47,467 bases of DNA from Pseudomonadota bacterium (GCA_018242545.1 JAFEBT010000006.1:1-47467), one strand, 5' to 3'; shown: positions 18,769 to 27,367, counted from the stretch's first letter. The notes: generated from the sequence alone by a model not told the origin. Program-made: numbers and translations.

Positions 18769-19633
18769 AGATTTCTTCCATGCAGCTCAAAATTCCTTGA
18801 CCAAATTCCAGATATTCAGAGCTGACAAGCTTACGTGAAATTTTTGGTTTAAAGACATAAGGGGTTAACTTATAATGCCCATGCACACGATCAATTTCAG
18901 GCTGAATTGTTTGAATTTCTATATCTTCCCCCAGCATTTCAGTAATAATATGGAGAAGCTCCCCGCGGCTAATATGTTGATAGCCTGTTAATATGATGTG
19001 AACATTTTTATATTCTTCTTTGAGAATATCAACACTCATGCGGGCGGCATCATAGACATGAATAAAATCTCTCTTTTCATCGCTGCCATATCCAACTTCA
19101 ATTTTCTTTTCTAAGAGCGCTTGTTTAATAACACGGTGAATAAAGTTCTTTTCATCCGCTCGGGGACCATACAGTGACCCATACCTTAAAATTGTATAAT
19201 CAATACCAAAGTTTTTTTGATATTCTTCAATGATAATTTCACAAGCTTGTTTGCTTGCTCTATAAAAACCGCCTGAGTCAGAGTAAACGTATACGGTTGA
19301 TGCAAAAACAAGCCGTTCTACAGGATGTTGTCGACAAGCCTCAAGGATGTTAATCGTTCCTTGAATATTTAAATGGAGCGTTTCTTTAGGATTCTCAAAT
19401 CCAACCTCAATATCTGCTTGTCCCGCAAGGTGATAAACATAATCTTTGTCTTCAATGACCTTACGAACAAGATTTTCGTCAAGAATGCTTCCTTGAATAA
19501 AGGTTTGTTTTGAATTTATAAATTCAGAAGGTCGAACATCAAAAATGGTTGTTTCTATACCAGAATTTGTAAGAGCATCAGCTACATGACTACCAACAAA
19601 CCCGGATCCCCCAAATACAACAGCTTTTTTCAT
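18749..19633 (-). CDS. NAD-dependent epimerase/dehydratase (six-gene set)
   Basis: An extended SDR of 294 residues: FGGSGFVGSHVADAL (7-21) is the nucleotide site, HLAGQADIEVGFENP follows, ASTVYVYSDSGGFYRASK holds the catalytic Ser-Tyr124-Lys128, and LRYGSLYGPRADEKNF is the substrate-binding segment. It resembles sugar-nucleotide epimerases, but the PGDH-like partner (four-base overlap) and the HAD partner (20-base overlap) suggest a precursor of the 2-keto acid made by this set. It cannot be assigned to a single substrate from sequence. Confidence 0.85.
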   Translation of the reverse strand: MKKAVVFGGSGFVGSHVADALTNSGIETTIFDVRPSEFINSKQTFIQGSILDENLVRKVIEDKDYVYHLAGQADIEVGFENPKETLHLNIQGTINILEACRQHPVERLVFASTVYVYSDSGGFYRASKQACEIIIEEYQKNFGIDYTILRYGSLYGPRADEKNFIHRVIKQALLEKKIEVGYGSDEKRDFIHVYDAARMSVDILKEEYKNVHIILTGYQHISRGELLHIITEMLGEDIEIQTIQPEIDRVHGHYKLTPYVFKPKISRKLVSSEYLEFGQGILSCMEEIYEKHVK

Positions 19634-20592
19634 TTTAATCCAACAAAATTAAATCCATTTAATGGCCTTCGTAAAGGCCGTCCTTGTATAAAGTTTAGAA
19701 CATCTTCAGAAACTTGGTTTTCCATTAATTTTCTAACTTCATGCGTCATTGATCCGAGATGAGAAGTTAAAAGACAGTTTTCCAATTCTGTCAAATTTCC
19801 GTTATAAGGTTCAATCTCAAATACATCGAGGGCAGCTCCTGCCAAGTGTTTTGTTTGGAGAATTTGATAGAGTGCATTTTCATCAATAATACCACCTCGT
19901 GATGTATTGACCAAGTAACTTCCTTGTTTCATTGTTTTTAAGAGATTAAGATCTACAAGACTTTTCGTCGAAGCATTTAAGGGAAGATGAAGAGAAACAA
20001 CATCAGATTCTCTAAAGAGTCTCTCAAGAGAACATTTTGTTGCATTTGAAATATGTGTGACATAAGGGTCATAAAAGAAAATGTCTGACAAGGGAGAGAT
20101 TGCTTTGATCATTTGAATAACTTTAGACCCAATTTTTCCAGCGCCTACAATTCCAAACTTAAAAGAAGATAACATTCTTCCCATAGGGCGATACCAAATT
20201 TTTTCGTGAAGTTTGTGATCAGAAATGGAGATTCCTTTTATAAGATTAAGAATAAGAGCAAGTGTGAATTCAGGAACTGATTCCGATGGTGCATCAGGAG
20301 TATAGGTAATGGACACAGCATTTTTTTTAGCCTCTTCAAGATCAATGTTATCAACTCCCACCCCTACACGTGCGATAAGTTTCAAGTGAGGAGCCTGTTC
20401 GAGAACGGATTTTGTAATTTTTTCCGTTCCTGCAATTAGGATATGAGAATCCTTAATTTTTTCTATAAAATCTTCTTCTGAAAATCTCTTTTTTTCTTTA
20501 TTTTCAGTAAGTTGAGCATTTTTTTGTAAGGATTTAAGAGCATCCGGTGCTGCTTCCCCAAATCCTATATTTGAAATAAGAATATTAAGCAT
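19630..20592 (-). CDS. D-2-hydroxyacid dehydrogenase (phosphoglycerate dehydrogenase-like)
   Basis: A 320-residue NAD-dependent dehydrogenase of the D-isomer-specific family. The substrate-side ARVGVGVDNID lies at 74-84 and the NAD-binding GIVGAGKIGSK at 147-157. The catalytic residues are Arg232 in NTSRGG, Glu261 in FEIEPY and His278 in TSHLGSM. It lacks the C-terminal ACT regulatory domain of biosynthetic SerA, so a serine-synthesis role is unlikely. Its partners, an HpaI-type aldolase and a CMP-transferase (eight-base overlap), suggest it makes or removes a 2-keto acid for the glycan pathway; oxidation of glycerate to hydroxypyruvate is one possibility. That step is an inference. Confidence 0.88.
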   Translation of the reverse strand: MLNILISNIGFGEAAPDALKSLQKNAQLTENKEKKRFSEEDFIEKIKDSHILIAGTEKITKSVLEQAPHLKLIARVGVGVDNIDLEEAKKNAVSITYTPDAPSESVPEFTLALILNLIKGISISDHKLHEKIWYRPMGRMLSSFKFGIVGAGKIGSKVIQMIKAISPLSDIFFYDPYVTHISNATKCSLERLFRESDVVSLHLPLNASTKSLVDLNLLKTMKQGSYLVNTSRGGIIDENALYQILQTKHLAGAALDVFEIEPYNGNLTELENCLLTSHLGSMTHEVRKLMENQVSEDVLNFIQGRPLRRPLNGFNFVGLK

Positions 20593-21343
20593 AGCGTTTT
20601 ACAAATTCATCTTGATGCAGAATTTTTTCTGCACGTTCTAAATCATATGGGACATCAACAGCCACAGTTTCTTTCTCTGTATAGACAACTCTTAAAGGGA
20701 GGCTATGTTCAAGGACACGCAGCATATCAATGGATTCAATTTTTTCAAGAGGCGTTTGTGGTAATTCACTAAATTCCTTGAGGAATTTCCGAGAAAACCC
20801 AATAACGCCTGTTTGTTGGTAGCTGGTAACGTTTTTGTCTCTATACGTTGAAGGGATGGGAGACCTTGAAAAATAAAGAGCCCTTTGATCTGGGGCAGAG
20901 ACAACTTTAACAACGTTCGGATCTTGATGGTCAGATTCTCTATAGAGTTTCGAGAGAAGGTTAATAACGGGGGAATGAGTTTGTTCATAATCACGTATAA
21001 CCATGTCAATCATATTTGGTGTGACAAGAATTTCATCTCCTTGAACCATTATAATAAGATCTTCTTGTTCTACAGAAAATGAAAGCTTCTCGATGGCCTC
21101 ACTTACCCTGTCCGTACAACGTTCATGTTTAGGACTGGTTAAAATGACAGGAATATTGTGTTCATGACAGACGTTTTCAATTTCTTTATCACATGTTGCG
21201 ACAGCAACATAATTTAAATGCTCTGATAATAAACAACGTTTTGCAACATGGATTATAACAGGGATATTCAAGGCTTTTTTGAGGGGTTTTCCTGGAAAGC
21301 GTGAGGAGCCCATTCGAGCCGGAATGATACATATTTTGTTCAT
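20585..21343 (-). CDS. KdsB-like CMP-sugar-acid cytidylyltransferase
   Basis: The 252-residue product matches 3-deoxy-manno-octulosonate cytidylyltransferase. Signatures are IPARMGSSRFPGKPL (7-21), CTDRVSEAIEKL (76-87), IMVQGDEILVTPN (98-110) with the metal Asp103, and EKIESIDMLRVLEHS. It also has a C-terminal VDVPYDLERAEKIL. It transfers CMP from CTP to the anomeric hydroxyl of a 2-keto sugar acid. Two features argue that the substrate need not be ordinary Kdo: it is encoded in an operon with an aldolase instead of kdsA, and residues around the usual KdsB GDEPLI loop are EILV here. A separate housekeeping kdsB is expected elsewhere but not visible. Confidence 0.85.
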   Translation of the reverse strand: MNKICIIPARMGSSRFPGKPLKKALNIPVIIHVAKRCLLSEHLNYVAVATCDKEIENVCHEHNIPVILTSPKHERCTDRVSEAIEKLSFSVEQEDLIIMVQGDEILVTPNMIDMVIRDYEQTHSPVINLLSKLYRESDHQDPNVVKVVSAPDQRALYFSRSPIPSTYRDKNVTSYQQTGVIGFSRKFLKEFSELPQTPLEKIESIDMLRVLEHSLPLRVVYTEKETVAVDVPYDLERAEKILHQDEFVKRYA

Positions 21344-22074
21344 CGATTTATTCCTTGTAAAGCGTATCTTAAAGCGATCATATCTGTCCCATAAGCAATA
21401 AAATCATAGCCTTCTTGAATGCGTGTTTCTAACTTTGATAAGCAGGGCTCGACTTGATGAAACCCAAGCATTTTTTTCTGTCTGATTGCTTCTTCGCGAA
21501 TGGTTTTACATAGTTCTTTAAAAAAAGGATCATCAAATTTTCCGGGGCTTCCAAGACTTGCTGATAAATCATAAGGACCAATCATAATTCCATCTATAAA
21601 TTGAGAAGAAAGTATGTTTTGAATACTTTCAGCACCTAATTTTGTTTCAATTTGTGCGATGAGAATGGGTTTAAATTCGTTAAAGTATTCTTCTAAATGA
21701 GATCCCCACCTGTTAGCACGAACGAGCCCCAATCCTCTTTTTCCTTGGGGCGGAAAAAAACAATGTTGCGCAAATTCATCAAAAGAATTTTTTGACTCAA
21801 CAACAGGAAGTATTAATCCGAGAGCGCCGGCATCTAAAAGACGACGCGCGAGATAAGGATCTGCAGATGAGAGCCTTACAAAAGGCTTACAATTCAGGCT
21901 CTCTGCTGCAATAAAAATTGTTTCAGCATCTTGGATGCTCATTGAGGTATGTTCTAAATCGACAACGATCCAATCAAATCCCAGACTTGCCATTGAAAAG
22001 GTTATCTGAGGTGAGGGGAGTTGTTGCCAAGCAGCAAATATGGGTTGATGTGAAAGTTTATTCTTTAATAGCAT
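21340..22074 (-). CDS. HpcH/HpaI-family aldolase
   Basis: A class II pyruvate-type aldolase of 244 residues. The conserved Glu41-His42 pair in VVDLEHTSMS, Arg67 in PFVRLSS, the metal-binding Glu143 in QIET and Asp169 in GPYDLSASLG are all present. HpaI-family enzymes reversibly join pyruvate, and in several cases hydroxypyruvate, to an aldehyde. Most are catabolic, but this one is fused by overlap to a CMP-transferase gene (four bases) inside a glycan operon, which suggests the condensing direction making a 2-keto-3-deoxy or 3-hydroxy sugar acid. It overlaps the large glycan gene upstream by 17 bases. Confidence 0.88.
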   Translation of the reverse strand: MLLKNKLSHQPIFAAWQQLPSPQITFSMASLGFDWIVVDLEHTSMSIQDAETIFIAAESLNCKPFVRLSSADPYLARRLLDAGALGLILPVVESKNSFDEFAQHCFFPPQGKRGLGLVRANRWGSHLEEYFNEFKPILIAQIETKLGAESIQNILSSQFIDGIMIGPYDLSASLGSPGKFDDPFFKELCKTIREEAIRQKKMLGFHQVEPCLSKLETRIQEGYDFIAYGTDMIALRYALQGINR

Positions 22075-23896
22075 TTAGAATCCTCTTATAAGACAGTGTA
22101 TCATTAAATGGATTAGCATAGTTTTTTAAAAAGGAGGATGATTCATAAGGATTCGTTGGGCTTTGTTTCGTTTTGTCCCAATTAAGAAGATCTTTATGAA
22201 GTGTTTTTACCAAAGTATCTGAGTTTTCAAAAAGAACATTATCTTCTTTCAAGGATTTTTTGAAATTTTTTATATAAAAATCTGAATTTATTAAACAATA
22301 AGATTTTAATCCACACGACATCGCTTGTATGAGAGAAGTAGAAGGTCTGTCTGTAATAAAATGTGTCGCTTTTATAAGAAAATTTTCTAAGGGCAAGGAA
22401 CTTACATAATGGACACGTTTATCTTCTTTAAAAAGAAATCTAAGAGCAGAATGATAGCCATCATGAGAGGGATGGGCTTTTAAAATTAAATCAAAATCTG
22501 ATTTAATATTTAGCAATGACTGAATAAAATCTTTTTGAAGGCTAAAGTCTATAAGTCCTGGTGGGTGATCAAGCGTTACTCTTACGCCATCATTAATAGC
22601 TTGAAGCAAGTATACAATGATAGGCTTAGAGGATTTTTTAGAAAAAATTTTCCTTTTTCTGTTCAATATTTGTTCTTTTAGAAAATCAACCTGTGCAGAC
22701 CCTACAGAATGAATATTTAGATTATTCCAGTCTCCTTCTTTTTTTATTTGTTTGGTAACGCCTTCTCCCCAAACAAAATAATCTGTAATAAAAGGATACT
22801 CAAGGTATGCGTTAATTTTATCTTTTATGATACCGTGTGATCCATGATGCAAACAATAAACCTTTTTTTTATAAGACTTAAAAATCTTTGCTATGGCCAT
22901 GGATCCAAATGTATTGAATCCTGTGGAAAGAATAGATTCCCATGTTTGAGAGGGATTTTTTTTGTAAAAATTGATTGTGTTTAATGTTTCTTTTAAAAAA
23001 GCATTGAGCGTCGTTATGATTATTTTCTTATAATATTCTTTAAAGCTCACTCCTAAGATTTCAAAATCATTTGGGGATAAAATACTGTTAACCATGCTTT
23101 GAGCAGTTCGAGGAGTTTCTATGTCATTTTGTGGTATCTTAGGTAAAAAGCAAAAATTTTTAAGCTTTCCATAAAAATAATGGACTTGGATATTGATGCA
23201 TAATAGATTTTTTCTCGAAATAATCCTTTGTAAAAATAATTTATATTTAAGAATGAGATTTAGAGCGGTCGGACTTTTTTTAAATTGACGGAGAATTTCT
23301 TTTGATTCGAACTCTGATTTATATCCTGCAAAGCTTCCAATTGGATTATAATAGCCAGCCTTAATTAATTCTTTATCTTTAAAAACTGACGTTATGGCGA
23401 AATCTAAGGAATGATTTGTGTGATAAGGAGCGTTAGGATAAGAAAAAGGCGGTTCTTCAAAAGAGACATAATAAACGTTTAAAAAATCTCCCAATGCTTT
23501 CTTTAGAGAAGCGAGCTCATAGATTCTTAACTCAATACTATCACACCACAAACGCAAAAAATAAAATGAAAACTGAGAAAATACCATATCATATTTTTTA
23601 AATACTGGATAATAAGAATATATTTCTTTATCTAAACGTTTTAATATTTCTCCAAGGGATTCGTAGGATTTCTCGAAAATGTAATGATTAAAAGTAGTAT
23701 AATTATAAAAGTCAGTAATTTTTGCAACTTGGAGAGTCTCTTTTTCAAGAAAGAGAAGCGCCGTTTCTGTAATTGCTATCCATAAAATTTTATCATTTTT
23801 AATCGCTTTATTTAAAAAGTATTCTTTAAAAATGGGAATTTGTTCAGGAAATTGAACAAGAGCAACTCCTTCAAAGTTACTTAAAAGTTTAGTCAT
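22058..23896 (-). CDS. Large surface-carbohydrate biosynthesis protein, paralogue of 13536-15344
   Basis: This 612-residue protein shares its architecture with the one at 13536-15344. An N-terminal half of unknown fold with many aromatic residues is followed by a GT-B-like C-terminal half. There, KVYCLHHGSHGIIKDK (about 345-360) corresponds to the YAYQHF segment of the paralogue. FDLILKAHPSHDGYHS corresponds to its NFHPLISPENK segment, and ATHFITDRPSTSLIQAMSC to its nucleotide-binding turn. The His-containing HPS loop resembles CDP-glycerol glycerophosphotransferase and related transferases. No enzyme name is justified. Start MTKLLSNFEGVALVQF lies on the eight-base overlap with the PIG-L gene upstream. 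Confidence 0.6.
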   Translation of the reverse strand: MTKLLSNFEGVALVQFPEQIPIFKEYFLNKAIKNDKILWIAITETALLFLEKETLQVAKITDFYNYTTFNHYIFEKSYESLGEILKRLDKEIYSYYPVFKKYDMVFSQFSFYFLRLWCDSIELRIYELASLKKALGDFLNVYYVSFEEPPFSYPNAPYHTNHSLDFAITSVFKDKELIKAGYYNPIGSFAGYKSEFESKEILRQFKKSPTALNLILKYKLFLQRIISRKNLLCINIQVHYFYGKLKNFCFLPKIPQNDIETPRTAQSMVNSILSPNDFEILGVSFKEYYKKIIITTLNAFLKETLNTINFYKKNPSQTWESILSTGFNTFGSMAIAKIFKSYKKKVYCLHHGSHGIIKDKINAYLEYPFITDYFVWGEGVTKQIKKEGDWNNLNIHSVGSAQVDFLKEQILNRKRKIFSKKSSKPIIVYLLQAINDGVRVTLDHPPGLIDFSLQKDFIQSLLNIKSDFDLILKAHPSHDGYHSALRFLFKEDKRVHYVSSLPLENFLIKATHFITDRPSTSLIQAMSCGLKSYCLINSDFYIKNFKKSLKEDNVLFENSDTLVKTLHKDLLNWDKTKQSPTNPYESSSFLKNYANPFNDTLSYKRILNAIKE

Positions 23897-24560
23897 TAAT
23901 AGACCTTATTATAGAAAAAGCTTCTGCTTTTCTAAGGCCTACGGAAGTTCCTCTATGAAGAGAAAGTGCTTCAAGACTTTCTATTGAGCGTGTATGAGGG
24001 TAAGCCCTCATTTCTTCGTTATAAGCCATTAAAGCATCTCTTTTTTGGTCCCAATAATCGGCGATATCAATAAAGTAATTTGGGACAAATCTCTTGTTTG
24101 CTAATCCCCATTCAGTTGAGGATAAAACTTCATAAGAATAGATGTTTTTAACAGAGCACCCTGGAACAGGGCGACAAGCAGTCATTGTTGCTTTGTGAAC
24201 AATTGAATGATCTATATTAAGATCTCCATAGTGATGTGTATAGATGGTTTGAGGTTGAAATTTATGAATGGTAGATTCAATTTTTTGAACAATATCTAAA
24301 AGCGCGATTGTATCCAAGCGATTATCTGGAAAATCAAGAAAATCTAAAGCTTCAGTATTTAGGATTTTTAAGGCATTTTTAGCAGCTTTTTTTCTTTTTA
24401 TTAAATTTTCTTGGAAGGTATCATTTCGAGCGCCAACACCGTCTGCTATAAAAAGAACCCCAACTTTGTCTCCCATTGCAGAATGACGTGCCATTGTTCC
24501 TCCGCAACCTAAAGCTTCATCATCTGGGTGAGCTGCAATTACAAGTATATTAGCCATCAC
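23889..24560 (-). CDS. PIG-L/LmbE-family N-deacetylase
   Basis: A 223-residue zinc deacetylase. The signature AAHPDDEALGCGGTMARH (9-26) supplies His11, Asp13 and Asp14, and a second His cluster lies in THHYGDLNIDHSIVH (108-122). The family removes N-acetyl groups from GlcNAc-containing substrates. In sialic-acid-like clusters it may expose an amine for formylation or amidation. The start may be ATG 24560 or 24557. It overlaps WbqC by eight to eleven bases and is coupled to the large glycan gene downstream. The substrate is not shown by the sequence. Confidence 0.9.
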   Translation of the reverse strand: MMANILVIAAHPDDEALGCGGTMARHSAMGDKVGVLFIADGVGARNDTFQENLIKRKKAAKNALKILNTEALDFLDFPDNRLDTIALLDIVQKIESTIHKFQPQTIYTHHYGDLNIDHSIVHKATMTACRPVPGCSVKNIYSYEVLSSTEWGLANKRFVPNYFIDIADYWDQKRDALMAYNEEMRAYPHTRSIESLEALSLHRGTSVGLRKAEAFSIIRSIND

Positions 24561-25236
24561 TTAAAACCTTTAAAGATTGTTTACCGCAGTTTGCCATTAA
24601 GTCGATACATGATAGGTAGGGAATAAATTCTTCGGATTTTTGAGGATATTGTGGATGTTTATAGGTATCAAAAATAACTTCAATACCGTGATCATGAAAT
24701 TTATTAAGTTCTAAATAATCTTTTCCAAATTGACCAGAAATATATTTTGTTGCGCCAAACTTCTTACAGATTTCTAAAATGAGATCTGATTTTTTTTCTT
24801 GAAAAGTATAATCTGATGAAAATAATATTTTTTTTTCGATTCCAAAATAGTCTAAGAAGTAAACTAAGAAAGTCTTTAAAATTTCAAAAAAATTATAAGA
24901 ATTTAAGCTGTATAATTCTCTTAAATCATCTCTAAATGTCATCCAATTTTCCTGCTTGGAGTAGGCTTGTTCAAGTGTAAGCCAATGTTTTTTCTTCCAA
25001 TTTATTTTAGGATCTATTGTCAGAGAATTGATTGCTAGATTTTGAAAGTTTCCCTTTGTTAGAAGAGGTATTGTTAACCAGAGTGGTTTTTCGTTTAAGA
25101 GAATTTTATTACGATTTGTAAAACTATTTTTTTCAAACTGAACATGATTTAAAACAATATGAAGATCACTTTTAAGAATACGATTAAAGTAGCCCAACCA
25201 AGGAAGATAAGCAGGCTGATTAATAGAAATGATCAT
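24550..25236 (-). CDS. WbqC-family protein
   Basis: The N-terminus MIISINQPAYLPWLGYFNRI is the diagnostic start of the WbqC family (PF08889). The family also shows FEKNSFTNRNKI (about 45-56) and a C-terminal part with ISGQFGKDYL and the FDTYKHPQYPQ segment. The length of 228 residues is normal. WbqC proteins occur in O-antigen and other glycan loci; some have been suggested to act as amino-acid or acyl transfer partners, but no activity is established that I can cite from memory. It sits in series with a methyltransferase gene upstream (no gap) and PIG-L downstream, consistent with decoration of an amino sugar. Confidence 0.88.
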   Translation of the reverse strand: MIISINQPAYLPWLGYFNRILKSDLHIVLNHVQFEKNSFTNRNKILLNEKPLWLTIPLLTKGNFQNLAINSLTIDPKINWKKKHWLTLEQAYSKQENWMTFRDDLRELYSLNSYNFFEILKTFLVYFLDYFGIEKKILFSSDYTFQEKKSDLILEICKKFGATKYISGQFGKDYLELNKFHDHGIEVIFDTYKHPQYPQKSEEFIPYLSCIDLMANCGKQSLKVLSDG

Positions 25237-25836
25237 TTATTTATACATATATATTGTAAAATCGTGAGGTAAATAATGATGTTTTAAAACAACTTTCGGG
25301 GTTAAATTAAAACAAAATTCAAGCGTCTTTAGGGGATTTGCATAAAACTCTCCTTTTTCTTGCTGAGATGCAAATGAACTAAGACAATTAAAAGCGACGC
25401 CTTTTTGAGAAATTTGGTACATTTTTTGAATTTCTTCATGCATCATTTTTGAATCTGCAATTGTGAAAATTCCACTTGCAATAACAAAATCAAAAGATTT
25501 TCTATGAATTGAAGATGTAAATAAGTGATCTTTATACTTTTTTTGTGCGATTTCTAACATGGAAGGAAGAATATCATATCCTGTATAGGAACCTGAATAA
25601 TGATGTTGGATTAAAAATTCTAAAAATGTACCGATACCACATCCATAATCTAAGATGCTGCTTTCAAAAAACAAATTTGAAATCTCAGAAAGAATTTTGA
25701 ATCTTAAAAATTGAGATTCTTGACTCCCCCATTTAACTTTTTTGTGGTCCATGGAAGCATTATAAGAATCGGAATAATATTCGTTGAGTTTAGAAGTATA
25801 ATTTTTTTGGTGCTCTAAATTTTCTTTATAGCTCAT
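25237..25836 (-). CDS. Class I SAM methyltransferase
   Basis: A 199-residue product with the methyltransferase core SILDYGCGIGTFLEFLIQHHY (about 79-98) as motif I, TGYDILPSMLEIAQKK as the acidic loop, and FDFVIASGIFTIAD as motif IV. The short N-terminal segment HQKNYTSKLNEYYSDS is helical. It follows a frameshifted methyltransferase with only one base between the genes and directly precedes WbqC. It probably methylates an intermediate of the formylated pseudaminic-acid branch or another sugar; the acceptor is unknown. Confidence 0.82.
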   Translation of the reverse strand: MSYKENLEHQKNYTSKLNEYYSDSYNASMDHKKVKWGSQESQFLRFKILSEISNLFFESSILDYGCGIGTFLEFLIQHHYSGSYTGYDILPSMLEIAQKKYKDHLFTSSIHRKSFDFVIASGIFTIADSKMMHEEIQKMYQISQKGVAFNCLSSFASQQEKGEFYANPLKTLEFCFNLTPKVVLKHHYLPHDFTIYMYK

Positions 25837-25837
25837 T

Positions 25838-26511
25838 TTATTTTCCTAATATTAAAAACCATTCTGCATGTATAATATTTTCAGGAGTATAAAATTTTTC
25901 CTCAATATGTTTCATTTCATAGATTTTGAAACCAGCGGCAAGAATTAATTTGTATAATTCTTCTTCGTTATAAAACTTTAAGTTATCTACCTTAAGAAAA
26001 GAGTCTGATTTAAATTGCGTTAAGCCGGAATCCAATAAATCACCTTCAAGATATGAAGTGTGCTTAGTTGAAAAAGGATTAAAACAAAAATATCCCTCAG
26101 GTTTTAATACGCGATGCACTTCCTTAAGGGATGCAAGGCATTCGTTAGTATTCACACACGTTAAAGAACTTCTATCAATGACAAGATCAAAAAAATTTGA
26201 TTGAAAGTCTAAAGGATAAAAAAGACTTTGTTGAAGATAAACAGGGAAAAGGTTTTCCCTTAAAAACCATTCTTTTGCGTGATTGACAGCAAATGAAGAT
26301 CCTTCTATTCCATAACAATTAAATCCCTCTTTTGCGCAAAACCAAAGATTACATCCTGACCCAAAGCCTAATTCTAAAATTTTAGTTTCATTTTTAGGCT
26401 TATGCCGTGGGTAATAATTAAAGATGAAGCTAACAACTTTATCCCAAGGGTATTTATTTTATTAAGTGAATTTTTAGCTTTATATCTAGCATCCCATAAA
26501 ATATTAAACAT
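25838..26511 (-). pseudogene. SAM methyltransferase broken by a 5-bp tandem duplication
   Basis: An ATG at 26511, overlapping the formyltransferase stop, opens MFNILWDARYKAKNSLNK. After that the frame is lost: it runs out of phase at two tandem copies of ATAAA (minus strand; 26453-26462). With one copy removed, the protein continues YPWDKVVSFIFNYYPRHKP and reaches ILELGFGSGCNLWFCAKEG (motif I). It then reads through LVIDRSSLTC and a complete C-terminal half to the stop at 25838. As sequenced, only a GTG at 26155 could start the 105-residue tail, which lacks motif I. Restoring the frame gives a normal-looking methyltransferase of about 220 residues, so the defect is recent or reversible. Confidence 0.8.
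26453..26462 (-). repeat. Two tandem copies of a 5-bp unit at the frameshift
   Basis: The plus strand reads TTTATTTTAT (two copies of TTTAT), equal to ATAAAATAAA on the minus strand. Losing one copy restores SLNKYPW across the junction, so this is the likely site of the frame change in the methyltransferase gene. Confidence 0.75.
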
Positions 26512-27367
26512 CGAAACTCTCTTCTGTTATAGTATAATCAGTGATTTTTAAAGAATGATCAGTACACTGAAGATAAATTTCATTATTAAGGCTATGTAAC
26601 CCACAAGTTTCAAATTTCTTTTCAGATATATTAGCTTTCCAAATGGTCGTTTTCATTCTATCTTTAATTAAAAACGCTCCAGGATATGGTCTTGAAAGAG
26701 CTCTAATAAAATTTAAGATTTCGTAAGCATTTTTATTTAAGTTAATGACGCCATCGGCTGGTTTTCTCGCTGGATAAATGGATCCCAATGCCGAATTTTG
26801 TGGTTTTCTTTGAATATTGTTATTTAGAAACATAGTGATGACGTCGTTGGTAATCGTCCTATATAGAGGATAAATTTTTTCGAGTACATCTCCAATATAT
26901 TCATGTTTGTGGATTGGCAATTCAACTTGTTTAATAATATCTCCTGTATCAACGTCAGCATCTATAAAATGTGCTGTTAATCCAACTTTATTTTCTCCAT
27001 GAATCATTGCCCAATTAAGAGAGGCACGCCCTTTAAATTTTGGAAGAAGACTTGGGTGTAAATTTATAGCTCCTAATCTAGGGAGTAGGAAAATTTCAGA
27101 AGGGAGTAAATATTTATAATCTGTAACCCAAATAAGGTCAGGCTTGATTTTATTTATAAAATCTAAAAGAAGAGGCATTTTGGGGCTTGCTCTTATAACC
27201 GGAACATTCAGTTCATTAGCATAGTCATGAACAGATAAATATTTATTACCATCTTCAGGATCTTCAGGATGTGCAACAACTCCAGATAAACATCCATAGG
27301 GATATAAAGCTTTTAGTACTTGAACACCTACAGTATGATTACCAAGAAAAACAATCTTTAATTTCAT
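26504..27367 (-). CDS. Sugar N-formyltransferase, probable PseJ-like
   Basis: The 287 residues have a formyl_trans_N domain followed by a smaller C-terminal domain. The catalytic triad Asn102, His104 and Asp140 (in AINLHPSLLPKFKGRASLN and DADVDTGDII) has the same 36-residue His-to-Asp spacing as methionyl-tRNA formyltransferase. The protein is too short for Fmt and sits in the pseudaminic-acid operon, so the formyl acceptor is probably an amino sugar. Its place next to PseI, in a pathway without a PseH acetyltransferase, suggests it formylates the 4-amino group of the PseC product to give a 7-N-formyl pseudaminic acid, as PseJ is reported to do. It abuts pseI by one base and overlaps the broken methyltransferase by eight. 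Confidence 0.85.
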   Translation of the reverse strand: MKLKIVFLGNHTVGVQVLKALYPYGCLSGVVAHPEDPEDGNKYLSVHDYANELNVPVIRASPKMPLLLDFINKIKPDLIWVTDYKYLLPSEIFLLPRLGAINLHPSLLPKFKGRASLNWAMIHGENKVGLTAHFIDADVDTGDIIKQVELPIHKHEYIGDVLEKIYPLYRTITNDVITMFLNNNIQRKPQNSALGSIYPARKPADGVINLNKNAYEILNFIRALSRPYPGAFLIKDRMKTTIWKANISEKKFETCGLHSLNNEIYLQCTDHSLKITDYTITEESFDV

